The notes: generated from the sequence alone by a model not told the origin. A stretch of 64,000 nucleotides of DNA from Selenihalanaerobacter shriftii (GCF_900167185.1 NZ_FUWM01000014.1:20672-84671); one strand, 5' to 3'. Counted from the first letter of the stretch, positions 1-9,374 are shown. Translations and numbers: made by a program.

Positions 1-1237
1 ATTAAAGAGTTTAATGGAAGAGGAGGATAAGGAAGGAGATGGTAAATTAGAGATTGAGGAAGGTAATTATGTTAGATTAATGACGATACATGCCTCGAAA
101 GGTAAGGAGTTTCCAGTAGTCTTTTTAGCTGACTTAAATAATGCTGGTAATGCCAGATTAGGAAGTTTTGTTTGTGATGAGATTAATGGGCAAGAACAGA
201 TAGGAATCAAGTATTATGATGAAGAATTAAAACGTAATAAAACTAGTAGCCATGGGATGATTAAGGATAATTTAATTCTTAAAGATGAGATGGAAGGTAA
301 GCGAGTCTTTTATGTAGCAACTACTAGAGCCGAGGAGATGCTCTTTTTATCAGGAGATATTAGAATCAAAAGGAGTGGGGGAATTACTTTAAACCATAGT
401 CTTAAGTGGTTGATGCAAGGCTTAGGTTATGAAGTAGAAGATTTAGTGGAATTTTTAGAGAGTGAAGAGCAAGAAAAGATTGAAGAAGTAACTGGAGAGT
501 ATGGTAATATTGATCTTAAATTAACTAAAAATGACCGGACGATAATTGAGATTGAAGAGGAAGAAGCGTTTAAAGAAGTTAAAAAAGAGTTGACTACAGA
601 GATAAATCCTGATAAATTTAAGTTAGATCCTAAAATTATATTCCCTTCGTCTTTGGCTAAAGAGGAGGATTTTCAAGGTGAGTTATCTAAAGAAGAAGTA
701 GCAGTAGCGAATGAAGTCAATAATAGCAAAGAAAATTTAATTGAAGCTTCATTTTTAAATGAAAGAGCAGCTACTTTAAAAGGTACTTTAGTTCATGAAA
801 TGATTGAATTATTATCTACAGGAGATAAATTAGATAGAGATTATCTATTTAATTGTTATCCTGAATCTAAGGATTATCCAGATTTACGGACAGAAGTAGA
901 GAAGGTTATTAATGAAATAGAAGAGTGTCCAGAATTTAATGAAATATTAGAGAATGAATGTAGACCAGAAGTTGAGTTCTACTATAAACGTGAAGGAAAA
1001 CCGATTAGCGGTTCTATTGACCTGCTTTTTAAAGATGAGGATGGAGAATGGGCAGTCATAGATTGGAAGACGAATCGAATTGATGATATGGGTTATGTGA
1101 ACCGGTTGGTTGAAAAGTATCAAAAACAGATTGAGATTTATCAAGAGGTTGTACGGGAGATGACTGGACAAGAGGAAGTGAAAGGATACCTTTACTTTAC
1201 TGAAGCTGACAAAGGAGAAAGGTTAGTTGAGGTTTAA
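1..1237 (+). CDS. addA: AddA-like helicase-nuclease, 3' part (5' end outside window)
   Basis: This is the C-terminal 400 or so residues of a UvrD-superfamily helicase with a RecB-type nuclease. The reading frame (first full codon at base 2) is open to the window edge, so the motor domain lies upstream. Visible from the left are helicase motif V (MTIHASKGKEFPVVFLADL), motif VI (FYVATTRAEEMLFL) and a PD-(D/E)XK nuclease with GTLVHEMIELL, then GSIDLLF and AVIDWKTN, followed by the usual YxxQIEIYQEVV helix. AddA with AddB processes double-strand breaks for recombination. ssb follows 43 bases later, which suits a repair locus. The helicase and nuclease assignment is firm; AddA rather than another RecB-like helicase is likely from the motif order. 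Confidence 0.85.
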   Translation, partial: LKSLMEEEDKEGDGKLEIEEGNYVRLMTIHASKGKEFPVVFLADLNNAGNARLGSFVCDEINGQEQIGIKYYDEELKRNKTSSHGMIKDNLILKDEMEGKRVFYVATTRAEEMLFLSGDIRIKRSGGITLNHSLKWLMQGLGYEVEDLVEFLESEEQEKIEEVTGEYGNIDLKLTKNDRTIIEIEEEEAFKEVKKELTTEINPDKFKLDPKIIFPSSLAKEEDFQGELSKEEVAVANEVNNSKENLIEASFLNERAATLKGTLVHEMIELLSTGDKLDRDYLFNCYPESKDYPDLRTEVEKVINEIEECPEFNEILENECRPEVEFYYKREGKPISGSIDLLFKDEDGEWAVIDWKTNRIDDMGYVNRLVEKYQKQIEIYQEVVREMTGQEEVKGYLYFTEADKGERLVEV

Positions 1238-1280
1238 ATAGTTGACAAATAACTAAAATAAAAACAAGGAGAGATGTGAA

Positions 1281-1685
1281 ATGAATAAGGTTATTTTGAT
1301 TGGAAGACTTGGACAAGATCCGGAGCTTAGGTATACGCCTAATGGAACAGCGGTCTGTAATTTTAGTATAGCTGTAGAACGGTCGTTTACTAATCAACAA
1401 GGAAAAAGAGAAGTCGATTGGGTTAATATTGTAGTCTGGAGAAAACAGGCGGAGAATTGTGCTAATTACTTAGAAAAAGGAAGACAAGTTGCTGTGGAAG
1501 GACGATTACAGATTAGAAGTTATGAGACTGATGAAGGCCAGAAGCGAAAAGTTACGGAAGTTGTGGCAAATAATGTACAGTTCTTAGATTATGGACAAGG
1601 TAATGGTGGAGGTAATAATCAAGGACAAAAAGCTAATAATAATCAAAGCCAAGGTGGAAAAGAGGATATTGATGTACCATTTTAA
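1281..1685 (+). CDS. ssb: Single-stranded DNA-binding protein
   Basis: A 134-residue SSB. Residues 1-105 form the OB fold, opening with MNKVILIGRLGQDPELRYTP and continuing through the conserved WVNIVVW and YLEKGRQVAVEGRL segments. A short Gly/Asn/Gln-rich linker leads to the acidic tip DIDVPF, the docking peptide for RecQ, RecO, PriA and other repair partners. It coats ssDNA as a tetramer. The start is fixed by AAGGAGAG upstream of ATG 1281. The length is short compared with the 160-175 residues of many Firmicutes SSBs, mainly through a short linker. A strong terminator follows directly, so the gene ends its transcript. Confidence 0.95.
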   Translation: MNKVILIGRLGQDPELRYTPNGTAVCNFSIAVERSFTNQQGKREVDWVNIVVWRKQAENCANYLEKGRQVAVEGRLQIRSYETDEGQKRKVTEVVANNVQFLDYGQGNGGGNNQGQKANNNQSQGGKEDIDVPF

Positions 1686-1703
1686 TGAGTAATTCATGTA
1701 TAA

Positions 1704-1745
1704 TCTACTGGTTTTACAATTTAAATGTAAAGCCAGTAGATTTTT
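1704..1745 (+). terminator. Rho-independent terminator after ssb
   Basis: A 15-bp stem (1704-1718 with 1726-1740, one G-T pair) with a 7-base loop is followed by TTTTT. It lies 19 bases after the ssb stop codon. Confidence 0.9.
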
Positions 1746-1806
1746 AGTTTTTTAAATAGGAAGTTTAGAATTAATAGCTCATTATTTTTTAATTTTTGGT
1801 TTTTTA

Positions 1807-1815
1807 TGGTATAAT
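1807..1815 (+). promoter_or_regulatory. Extended -10 promoter element
   Basis: TGGTATAAT is a consensus extended -10 (TGnTATAAT), 35 bases before the start codon of the ATPase gene at 1850 and downstream of the ssb terminator. No good -35 is visible in the T-rich stretch ahead of it, which is typical of extended -10 promoters. Confidence 0.6.
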
Positions 1816-1849
1816 AATATAACGAGTATAGTTGTAAGGAGGAAGATAA

Positions 1850-3541
1850 ATGAAGAAGCTTCCTATCGGTATTGACGATTTCAAAAAGATAAAAGAAGAA
1901 GGGTATTACTATGTTGATAAAAGTCTATTTATTAAAGAGATAATAGATGAATCAGCAGAAGTAATCCTTTTAGCACGACCACGGCGTTTTGGTAAGACGC
2001 TTAATTTATCAATGTTACATTATTTTTTCGAAAAAAGGATCAAAGACGGAGATAATATAGATCTTTTTCAAGGTTTGAAAATTAAAGATGCTGAGCAGAG
2101 ATATTTAGAAAAGCAGAATAAATACCCAATTATTCATTTGGATTTTAAAGATGTTAAAGCAAATAATTGGTCAAACTGTTTTGCTAATCTTAAGCGGATA
2201 ATAGCTAAAGAATATAAAAGACATAGTTATCTATTAGATGCTGGTCTCTTATTGGAATATGAAGAGAAAGAGTATAGAGAGATAATGGATTTAAGTGCTA
2301 ATCTAAATGCTTATCAATTTAGTTTAAAGAACTTATCAGAACATCTTAGTCAATATCATCAACAAAAGGTAATGATTTTAATTGATGAATATGATCAAGC
2401 AATAAAGAGCGGTTATATGAATGGGTTTTATGAGGAAGTTGTTGGTTTCATGCGTAGTCTATTAAGTGGTGGATTAAAAAGTAATCCTAATTTAGCTAAA
2501 GGGGTTTTAACTGGGATCTTACGTGTAGCTAAAGAAAGTATTTTTTCTGGACTTAACAATTTAGTAGTTAATACTCTTTTAGATAAAGAGTATGATAAAT
2601 ATTTTGGGCTTCTAGAATTAGAAGTTAAAGATATTTTAGATTATTATAATTTAAATTATAAATCAAATGAAGTTAAAGAATGGTATAACGGATATTCATT
2701 TGGTGAAAATATAGTCTATAATCCCTGGTCAATAATGACCTGCATTCGAAAAGAAGGAGAACTTAAGCCTTATTGGATAAATACTAGTGGTAATGAATTA
2801 ATTAGAAAATTAGTAATAGAAGGAGATAGTGAGGTAAAGGGTGATTTAGAATTATTAATTCAGGGAAAGACAGTCAAAAAGAAGATTGATGAAAATATTG
2901 TCTTTGGCGATATAGATAAAAAAGGGAGTTCATTATGGAGTTTTCTTTTATTAAGTGGGTATCTTCGAGCTAAAAATAAATATATGGAGGAAGCAAGGCT
3001 TTATTGTGATTTAGATATTCCTAATAAGGAAGTAAAATACATCTATGAAGAGATAATCTTAAATTGGTTTGAAGATAAGATTACTAGTCAAAATCTTAAG
3101 CTGATGTTAAAAAGTTTAACCACAGGTGATATAGAAACTTTTACAGTTGTTTTTAAAGAATTTGTTATAAATAGTATGAGTAGTTTTGATGTAGGTGGGG
3201 ATGAACCAGAAAAGGTATACCATGCTTTTGTTTTAGGACTGCTTTTGAACCTTCGTGATAGATATAAAGTAAAATCTAATCGAGAAAGCGGTTATGGTCG
3301 TTATGATGTGATGATTATTCCTGAGAATAAGAGTAAATTAGGAATAGTAATTGAGTTTAAAAAGTTAAATCAGCATCAAAACGAGGATTTAGAGACAGCG
3401 GTCAATGCTGCTCTTAAGCAGATAGAAGAACGAAATTATGCTCAAGAATTATTGAGCCAAGGAGTGACGGGTGTTTTAGAGATAGGTATGGCTTTTTCTG
3501 GGAAGCAAGTGAAGGTGAAGAGTAAAAATATTAATAAATAG
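1850..3541 (+). CDS. AAA-ATPase-like / PDDEXK_9 family protein
   Basis: A 563-residue member of the family combining an AAA-ATPase_like domain (PF09820 type) with a C-terminal PDDEXK_9 nuclease-like domain (PF08011 type). The N terminus shows the family signature LPIGIDDFKKIKEEGYYYVDKS followed by a Walker A-like ARPRRFGKT at about residues 43-51, and IDEYDQAI near 180 is the Walker B region. The C-terminal part carries YGRYDVMI and LGIVIEFKK, which supply the D and ExK of the nuclease-like fold. Such genes are often present in many copies in anaerobes and may act in mobile-element or toxin-like roles, but function is not established. AAGGAGG at 1836-1842 fixes the start, and its own promoter and terminator make it monocistronic. 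Confidence 0.85.
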   Translation: MKKLPIGIDDFKKIKEEGYYYVDKSLFIKEIIDESAEVILLARPRRFGKTLNLSMLHYFFEKRIKDGDNIDLFQGLKIKDAEQRYLEKQNKYPIIHLDFKDVKANNWSNCFANLKRIIAKEYKRHSYLLDAGLLLEYEEKEYREIMDLSANLNAYQFSLKNLSEHLSQYHQQKVMILIDEYDQAIKSGYMNGFYEEVVGFMRSLLSGGLKSNPNLAKGVLTGILRVAKESIFSGLNNLVVNTLLDKEYDKYFGLLELEVKDILDYYNLNYKSNEVKEWYNGYSFGENIVYNPWSIMTCIRKEGELKPYWINTSGNELIRKLVIEGDSEVKGDLELLIQGKTVKKKIDENIVFGDIDKKGSSLWSFLLLSGYLRAKNKYMEEARLYCDLDIPNKEVKYIYEEIILNWFEDKITSQNLKLMLKSLTTGDIETFTVVFKEFVINSMSSFDVGGDEPEKVYHAFVLGLLLNLRDRYKVKSNRESGYGRYDVMIIPENKSKLGIVIEFKKLNQHQNEDLETAVNAALKQIEERNYAQELLSQGVTGVLEIGMAFSGKQVKVKSKNINK

Positions 3542-3548
3542 TACGAAT

Positions 3549-3577
3549 GACTTCTGTATCTTGCAGGAGTCTTTTTT
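3549..3577 (+). terminator. Rho-independent terminator after the AAA-ATPase-like gene
   Basis: An 8-bp stem (GACTTCTG 3549-3556 with CAGGAGTC 3564-3571, one G-T pair) is followed by six T residues. Confidence 0.85.
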
Positions 3578-3654
3578 ATTTCCTTTAAAAGGATTATCAA
3601 CATCTCACATCCAATTATTTCATATGCAGGAATAAATATGAGGTGATTATTAAC

Positions 3655-4236
3655 ATGAGTGAAATAGATTATTCTAAGTCATTAAATCTTTTACATATTT
3701 TTGAGCGATTACAACGTGGGGAAGTAATTAAAACAAAAGAAGAAATGAAGAGATTTAATGTGAGTCGCAAAACTATTCAAAGGTATATAGGGAGTCTTCG
3801 CGAATATTTAGCTGATTTTTATTTTTATTTAATTGCTTATATGTCTGATCGAGATTATGATCATCCAACAGTATTTAGGGTGGATAGAATTAATGGTTAT
3901 ACAGTAGAAGATGAAAATTTTAGCATTCCTTATTTAGAACGTTTTAAGCCTGGTGAATTTAGAAAACGAGTTCAATTTATGTTTAATGGAGAGCTATCAA
4001 GGATAGAGTTTAAGTATTATAGTAAAAATATAGAACATATTTTAGATAGACTACCGACAGCAGAAGTAATAGAAGAGACTGACGATGGTTGTATAATTAA
4101 AGCCGAGGTTTATAGTGAATATGGGCTTAAGATATGGCTATTATCTCAGGGTAAGAATATTGAAGTATTAAGACCTAAAAGTTTGCGTCAAGAGCTGCAG
4201 GAGTTGATCAAAGGTATGTTAGAGGTTTATAAATAA
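3655..4236 (+). CDS. WYL-type helix-turn-helix regulator
   Basis: A transcription regulator of about 193 residues. The N-terminal 60 residues form a winged-helix DeoR/HTH_11-like domain (LHIFERLQRGEVIKTKEE followed by VSRKTIQRYIGSLREYL), and the C-terminal half resembles a WYL-type ligand domain with IEFKYYSKNIEHIL and a final wing (IIKAEVYSEYGLKIWLLSQG). ATG 3655 is preferred over GTG 3643 because GAGGTGAT sits at the right distance. It is shorter than classic WYL proteins of about 300 residues. It precedes the SbcD/YhaN-like pair, and a perfect dyad (4276-4295) lies between them, so it may regulate those genes; this is inference. Confidence 0.75.
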   Translation: MSEIDYSKSLNLLHIFERLQRGEVIKTKEEMKRFNVSRKTIQRYIGSLREYLADFYFYLIAYMSDRDYDHPTVFRVDRINGYTVEDENFSIPYLERFKPGEFRKRVQFMFNGELSRIEFKYYSKNIEHILDRLPTAEVIEETDDGCIIKAEVYSEYGLKIWLLSQGKNIEVLRPKSLRQELQELIKGMLEVYK

Positions 4237-4275
4237 AAATTGATTAATTCTGGAGGTGGGACAATTATCGTCTTA

Positions 4276-4295
4276 CCTAATATGGTAATATTAGG
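4276..4295 (+). promoter_or_regulatory. Perfect inverted repeat upstream of the SbcD-like gene
   Basis: CCTAATAT-GGTA-ATATTAGG is a perfect 8+8 dyad located 30 bases before ATG 4326. It has no T tract, so it is more likely an operator or an RNA hairpin in the leader than a terminator. The adjacent WYL-type regulator is the obvious candidate ligand. Confidence 0.4.
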
Positions 4296-4325
4296 ATGTG
4301 CAGCAAATTAAAAGGAGGTTTATAG

Positions 4326-5459
4326 ATGGAATCAGTAAAGATTTTACATACTGGAGATTTACATATCGGTATGCGGTTTAATAATTATCCTGATGATATA
4401 CGTCCACAATTAGTTAAGGCTAGATTTGAAGTATTAGAAAATTTAGTTACATTAGCTAATGAGGAGGAAGCTGATTTATTTGTGATTGCTGGAGATTTAT
4501 TTGATAAGGTTAATGTGGCTAAGAGAGATCAAAATCAAGTACTGAATATTTTGAAAAAGTTTAGTGGTTCGGCGCTTTTACTCTTGCCTGGAAACCATGA
4601 TTATGATGATGGAGTGGTAGATTTATGGAGGTTTTTTGAAAAAGAATTAACCGACAACTTGGTTTTACTTAATGAAAATAAGGTTTTTGATTTAACTGAT
4701 TATGGTCTGGATCTCAGTGTCTATCCTGCCTATTGTGATTCTAAACACTCAGAAGCAGGAGTTAATAATCTGGATTGGATCAAGAATTTAGATAGTGAGA
4801 AGGAAAGTAAATGGCAGATAGGAATAGCTCACGGAGCTTTGGAAGGTTATTCGCCTGATTTAGAAAAGAAGTACTTTAATATGAACCGTTCTGAATTAGA
4901 GGAGCTGAATTTAGATTTGTGGCTATTGGGACATACCCATGTACCTTATCCACAGACCGATAAGAAGTCTATTACAGGACAGAGTATATTTAACGCTGGG
5001 ACACCAGAGGCTGATGGAATGGATTGCAGGCATGCAGGTAATGCATTCTTATTAGAATTAGATGATAAAGGTGAAGTTAAAGCACAAGTTATTGAACCGG
5101 GTACTTATAAATTTGCTGAATTGGAATATAAGATTTTTGATGAAGATGACCTTTTGAATGTTAAAGAACAAATTTTAGACAAATATACTAAAACTAGTTT
5201 AGTCCGCTTGAAATTAAAGGGTAGAATTGATAAAGATTTGTTTAATAGAAAAGAAGAGGTTTATAAGGAGTTGCAAAAAAATCTAGCTTATTTCAAAAGA
5301 TATGATTCGGAATTAAAGATTAATATTACTCCAAATGTAATAGATGAGGAGTTTAGTCAAAACTCTTTCCCACATCAATTTTTAAAGAAGCTGGTAATAA
5401 AAGAAGACGATGAGGAAGCATTACAAGTTGCCTATGAATTGATTAAGGAGGTTCAATAA
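4326..5459 (+). CDS. SbcD/Mre11-like DNA repair exonuclease (YhaO-like)
   Basis: A 377-residue calcineurin-like phosphoesterase of the Mre11/SbcD/YhaO group. All metal-binding motifs are present: HTGDLHIG (residues 8-15), AGDLFDK (about 55-61), PGNHDYDD (about 92-99), a later HGALEG and LGHTHVP. A C-terminal capping region of about 120 residues follows. It probably works with the overlapping YhaN-like ATPase as a nuclease-ATPase complex on DNA ends. AAAAGGAGG precedes ATG 4326. The stop codon overlaps the next start codon by one base (TAATG), indicating translational coupling. It is slightly shorter than typical YhaO; the functional assignment to DNA-end processing is from family knowledge. 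Confidence 0.88.
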   Translation: MESVKILHTGDLHIGMRFNNYPDDIRPQLVKARFEVLENLVTLANEEEADLFVIAGDLFDKVNVAKRDQNQVLNILKKFSGSALLLLPGNHDYDDGVVDLWRFFEKELTDNLVLLNENKVFDLTDYGLDLSVYPAYCDSKHSEAGVNNLDWIKNLDSEKESKWQIGIAHGALEGYSPDLEKKYFNMNRSELEELNLDLWLLGHTHVPYPQTDKKSITGQSIFNAGTPEADGMDCRHAGNAFLLELDDKGEVKAQVIEPGTYKFAELEYKIFDEDDLLNVKEQILDKYTKTSLVRLKLKGRIDKDLFNRKEEVYKELQKNLAYFKRYDSELKINITPNVIDEEFSQNSFPHQFLKKLVIKEDDEEALQVAYELIKEVQ

Positions 5460-7891
5460 TGAAGATAATTAATTTTGAATCTGAGATTTTTGCTGGTTTA
5501 AAAGATTCTAGCTTATCATTTGTAGATGGTTTGAATGTGGTATTAGGACCTAATGAATCCGGAAAGAGCACTTTGGTTAATGCAATTCAAGCTACTCTAT
5601 TTAAAGATGCTAAAGTAGGGAGAAGAAAGACAGAAGATATAAATTTTAGAGATAACTTCTTACCACACTTTGGTGGGGATTACATAAATGGAAAGTTAAA
5701 AATTGAATATGATAGGGATTTATATATATTAAATAAAAGATGGGGTAATGATCATTATGTAGAGTTTGAACCAGATGATGGTGCTAAAATTACTAAACCG
5801 GAAAATGTAAAAGCGAGATTAAATGATATATTTAAGTTTGGAGAGAAAACTTATGAGAATTTAATCTTTACTAAACAACAGACGTTAAAAGATACTATAG
5901 AGCAGATAATTGACGATGATGAAACTACTAATCAATTGGGAGAAATAATCAGGAAAGCGGTAATGAAATTAGATGGAGTTTCTCCTGATAAGTTAAGAGA
6001 TAAAATTGCAGATAAGAAAAAAGATTTATTGGCTAAATGGGATGTTAAAAATTCCAGACCACAGAATAATCGAGGTATTCATAATAAATATATTCAAGGA
6101 ACTGGCAAGGTTATTGATAGTTTTTATAAAAAAGAAGAATTAAAACAGAAGAAAGAAGATGCTAAAAGAATTGAGAAAGAGTTTGAAGAGGTAAGCTCTG
6201 AATTAAATGATTTGAAAGAAGAAAAGAAAGAGTTAACAGAAAAAATAAATAAATTGGCTGAATTAGAATCTGATATCTTGAAAAGAGGTCAGATAGAACC
6301 TAAGTTAGAAAATATAACTACTAAAGTGAAAGACCTAAAGAAAATTGCTAAAGAATGGCCTACAAAAGAAGAGCGATTAAAGAATCAAGAAGAAAAATTA
6401 AAGGAACTAAATGAGAGAATAGATGAGATGGAAGAGTCTTTACAGACTATAGATCAAATAAAAAGCAAAATAGAGTTTGAAAAAGATTTAGAGAAGGTAG
6501 ATGCCTGTAAAAAGAATATTAAAGAATTAAAAGAAGAAATAGAAAAGCTTCCGGAGATAAATGAGGAGCAGCTTAAACAGCTTGAAGATTTAAGTGATAC
6601 GATTTTAAAAAGCAAGACTACTATTGAATCAGCTACTCTAATAGGTAGTTTAAATAAATCCAATTCTAAAGTGAAAATTACTACTGGCTTAGATGATGAA
6701 GAAGAAATAGAAGCGGGAGCAGAGTTTAAAGCAAACGCTTATTTAAAGATAGAAGTAGAGGATAGTTTGGAGTTGGAGATAAGAGCTGGGGAAGTAGATT
6801 TTGTAGAAAAGAAAGTGGAGTTAGAGGAAGCAGGGGATAAGAAAGAAGAATTACTCCAAAGTCTAGGAGTAAATGATTTAGAGGATGCTAGAATTAAGGA
6901 AAAAGAGTTGAGAGATAAGAAAAGCGAACTTAAGAATGAAGAAAGTAATTTAATACAATTATTAGATGGAAGAGATTATCAAGAATTGCAGTCTAGGCAG
7001 GATGCACTAATACAGGAGATAGGTGAATCGAAATTAAATGTTAACCAACGAGAAGATATAGAAACTAAATTAAAGAAGCTTAAAGATGAAGATAGATTAG
7101 ATCTTAGAAATGAAATATCTACTTTAAAAAGTAAGATAGAAGAGTGGGAAGAAGAATACAATAATAGTGATGAAATCCTAGATAAAATGGTAGATTTAAA
7201 GACTGAAAAGCAAGCTAAAGAGAAGGAGTTAGATCAATTAACTCCTTTACCAGAAAAATTTGAAAAAGCAGAGGATTTTCAGAGACATTTAACCCAGTTA
7301 CGTAAAGAAAAAGATAAGATTGAAGATAATATTAGTAATAAAACGACTGATTATTATCAAAAAAAAGATGAGCTTCCTGATAGTTCTTATGAAGAATTAC
7401 AGATTAGTTATGAAGAAGCTCAAAAAGATTATGGAAAGCAGTTGAAGGAGGCAAATGCTATCTTACGAGTGGAAGAAGCATTTAAAGAGGCGGAAGAAGA
7501 GATGGACCAAGATCCATTTGGATCACTAAAAGAATCTTTCAGTGATTATCTACAGACTTTGACGGATCATAATTATGAAGTAGGAGTCATTGATAAGAAC
7601 TTTGATATAAAAGTAATGAGCGAGGAGGATAAAGGGTTACCTCTAGAATTGCTTTCAGCTGGTACTTATGCAGGAGTTGCATTAGCTTTTCGATTTGCAT
7701 TATTAGAATATCTTTATGATGAGGAGCCTGGATTTGTGGTTTTAGATGACTGTCTGGTTGATCTGGATCCAGCTAGAAAGGAAGCAGCAGTGAAAGTAAT
7801 TAATGATTTTGCTAAGAATAATCAGGTGATCTTTACGACTTGTGATCCGGAGACTGCTGAGTTATTTGGTGGGAATGTGATTGAAGTTTGA
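5459..7891 (+). CDS. SbcC/Rad50-like coiled-coil ATPase (YhaN-like)
   Basis: An 810-residue SMC-like ATPase, partner of the preceding nuclease. Walker A is GPNESGKST (residues 30-38). Long heptad-rich coiled coils rich in Glu and Lys run from about residue 210 to 360 and from 450 to 680. The C-terminal head has the signature LLSAGTYAGVALAFRFAL and Walker B FVVLDDCLVDLDP. No CxxC zinc hook is visible in the coiled-coil centre, which matches YhaN-type proteins rather than classical SbcC or Rad50, and the protein is shorter than SbcC (about 1050 residues). It is cytoplasmic and probably ATP-gates nuclease access to DNA ends. Confidence 0.87.
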   Translation: MKIINFESEIFAGLKDSSLSFVDGLNVVLGPNESGKSTLVNAIQATLFKDAKVGRRKTEDINFRDNFLPHFGGDYINGKLKIEYDRDLYILNKRWGNDHYVEFEPDDGAKITKPENVKARLNDIFKFGEKTYENLIFTKQQTLKDTIEQIIDDDETTNQLGEIIRKAVMKLDGVSPDKLRDKIADKKKDLLAKWDVKNSRPQNNRGIHNKYIQGTGKVIDSFYKKEELKQKKEDAKRIEKEFEEVSSELNDLKEEKKELTEKINKLAELESDILKRGQIEPKLENITTKVKDLKKIAKEWPTKEERLKNQEEKLKELNERIDEMEESLQTIDQIKSKIEFEKDLEKVDACKKNIKELKEEIEKLPEINEEQLKQLEDLSDTILKSKTTIESATLIGSLNKSNSKVKITTGLDDEEEIEAGAEFKANAYLKIEVEDSLELEIRAGEVDFVEKKVELEEAGDKKEELLQSLGVNDLEDARIKEKELRDKKSELKNEESNLIQLLDGRDYQELQSRQDALIQEIGESKLNVNQREDIETKLKKLKDEDRLDLRNEISTLKSKIEEWEEEYNNSDEILDKMVDLKTEKQAKEKELDQLTPLPEKFEKAEDFQRHLTQLRKEKDKIEDNISNKTTDYYQKKDELPDSSYEELQISYEEAQKDYGKQLKEANAILRVEEAFKEAEEEMDQDPFGSLKESFSDYLQTLTDHNYEVGVIDKNFDIKVMSEEDKGLPLELLSAGTYAGVALAFRFALLEYLYDEEPGFVVLDDCLVDLDPARKEAAVKVINDFAKNNQVIFTTCDPETAELFGGNVIEV

Positions 7892-8060
7892 GGAAGTTTG
7901 AAAAGAAAAAACTAAGCGCTTTAATAATAAGTTTTTTGCTAAAGTAATAAGTTATGCTTATTGATCGGGAAGATAGGGTTAAATTGAAAGAGAGAAAGTG
8001 AAGGGATTAGAGTCTTAAGAAGTGATGATGAATTAGATTAGATATAAGGAGATGATCATA

Positions 8061-8561
8061 GTGGCGACTTTAACAGCACAGATATTAGTAGGTGGGAGTC
8101 ACCCCAATCAGGGAGGTATTAACCCGAGTCATTATTTATTTTTATCGGAAAATAGTCGGCCTGCCTGGATGTTAATGCCCGAGAATATTTTTTCTGAGGA
8201 AAAAGAAGAAAATAAAATTGTCTGGATTCCTACTTTAGAGAATATATTAGAAGATGCCTTATTAATGATAGGAATCTATGTATTAAAGGATGAGGAATTA
8301 TGTAAGCTAGCCGAGGAGTATTTTGATGATTTTGAAACAGACCATATAGAATTATATGAGGATATTAGTGAGGAGAATCGGAATAAATTATATAAAAAAT
8401 GTCGAGAGTTAGAACAAAATTATAAAATTGTAATTACGAGTTTTGATGGAGACCGATTTGGTAATCAGCTTAAGGTCTTAGAAGAGTATGATATAGATGT
8501 GAGTGTATGTACGCCTAAATATACTCGGCATTATTCACAATGGCAGGATAAGGTTAGATAA
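8061..8561 (+). CDS. Conserved hypothetical protein
   Basis: A soluble acidic protein of about 166 residues that I cannot assign to a named family. It opens with MATLTAQILVGGSHPN if GTG 8061 is used. That start is preferred to ATG 8052 because the AAGGAG lies 8-9 bases before the GTG but abuts the ATG. The N terminus (GGINPSHYLFLSENSRPAW) looks like a conserved family signature, followed by two acidic helices and a central Glu-rich region. No signal peptide or membrane segment is present. It is separated from the YhaN-like gene by about 170 bases and transcribed towards the XRE regulator at 8685-9077. Confidence 0.7.
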   Translation: MATLTAQILVGGSHPNQGGINPSHYLFLSENSRPAWMLMPENIFSEEKEENKIVWIPTLENILEDALLMIGIYVLKDEELCKLAEEYFDDFETDHIELYEDISEENRNKLYKKCRELEQNYKIVITSFDGDRFGNQLKVLEEYDIDVSVCTPKYTRHYSQWQDKVR

Positions 8562-8684
8562 GGCTTTGGGGGAGGGGTAAATTGATAGGAATAACATATT
8601 TCCAGATAGGTTTAATAATTAACTGTTAAAAGAGTAGATTCTAGATGTCATTGAAGCTGGGGGTTGAATTTTGACGATGTGATA

Positions 8685-9077
8685 TTACTTATGTTCTTTA
8701 TTCTTAATTACTTTAATAATGTCTATAATTTGATGAACAGTTTCTGAATTGAGATCTTTAGTTTGTTTAATCATTAATTGTAAATCCTTTCTTAAAAATA
8801 AATGTTTGCAAAGCTCTAAAAGTTTTGGGTTATTTGAGATTGCCTCTCTAATTTTATGAGGGATTCCATCATATTGCTTTTCACATTCTCCTAATAAATA
8901 ACTAACACTTGTATTAAGAGCATTAGCAATATCTTTGAGTCTATTTAATGATGGATTACTACGATTATTTTCAATATCACTAATAAAAGAAGGTGAAATA
9001 TCAGTTTTGCTAGCTAGTTCTCTTAAAGTTAGCTTTTTTTCTTTTCTTATTGATTTAATTTTCTCTCCAATAGTCAT
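8685..9077 (-). CDS. XRE-family transcriptional regulator
   Basis: A 130-residue regulator with one HTH_3 domain at residues 4-62 (IGEKIKSIRKEKKLTLRELA, then SPSFISDIENNRSNPSLNRL) and a helical C-terminal half without a recognisable ligand domain. It is divergent from the PAPS-reductase-family gene at 9460, across a 382-base region with five ACGTA-centred sites. This placement suggests that it controls both itself and the downstream defence-like island, in the manner of control proteins of modification systems; that is inference. A GAGGAAG ribosome-binding site precedes the start on the minus strand. Confidence 0.88.
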   Translation of the reverse strand: MTIGEKIKSIRKEKKLTLRELASKTDISPSFISDIENNRSNPSLNRLKDIANALNTSVSYLLGECEKQYDGIPHKIREAISNNPKLLELCKHLFLRKDLQLMIKQTKDLNSETVHQIIDIIKVIKNKEHK

Positions 9078-9150
9078 TTAGCTTCCTCCTTATGTTTCAA
9101 ATATATTATACTATTTTCATATAGAAAAATAAAGGAAAATAATATTCAAT

Positions 9151-9374
9151 TTACATGTAAGATAGATTATGCTAGAGCTTTTGTTAGTTATTTACGTATA
9201 AAAAAGGTTAATTGGCATAACTGCTTTTGATTATTTTACGTAAATAATGTACAATAAATAATAAGATAGTAAAATTAAATAGAAGAACAACTAGATCAAT
9301 ACGTATATTTTGAAATTTATATATAGTGAGGTGATATTTTTTACTTATAATTTACGTAAATAACGTATAAAAAG
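9151..9374. promoter_or_regulatory. Divergent control region with repeated TTACGTAA-type palindromes
   Basis: In the 382-base gap between the XRE gene and the 9460 gene, palindromic sites cluster: TTACATGTAA (9151-9160), TTACGTA (9192-9198), TTACGTAA (9236-9243), ATACGTAT (9299-9306), TTACGTAA (9352-9359) and AACGTAT (9362-9368). Two of them extend into near-identical direct repeats (TTACGTAAATAATGTA at 9236 and TTACGTAAATAACGTA at 9352, 116 bases apart). Nothing protein-coding is seen here. The array looks like a multi-site operator for the divergent XRE regulator. Confidence 0.6.

Noticed and set aside
4264..4311. Possible 15-residue ORF starting at ATT after GGAGGTGGG
   Set aside because: An ATT start is very rare and the stretch overlaps the 4276-4295 dyad, which explains the pattern more simply.
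7906..7937. AAAAAACT/AGTTTTTT hairpin after the YhaN-like gene
   Set aside because: Almost pure A-T stem; stability too low to call a terminator with confidence.
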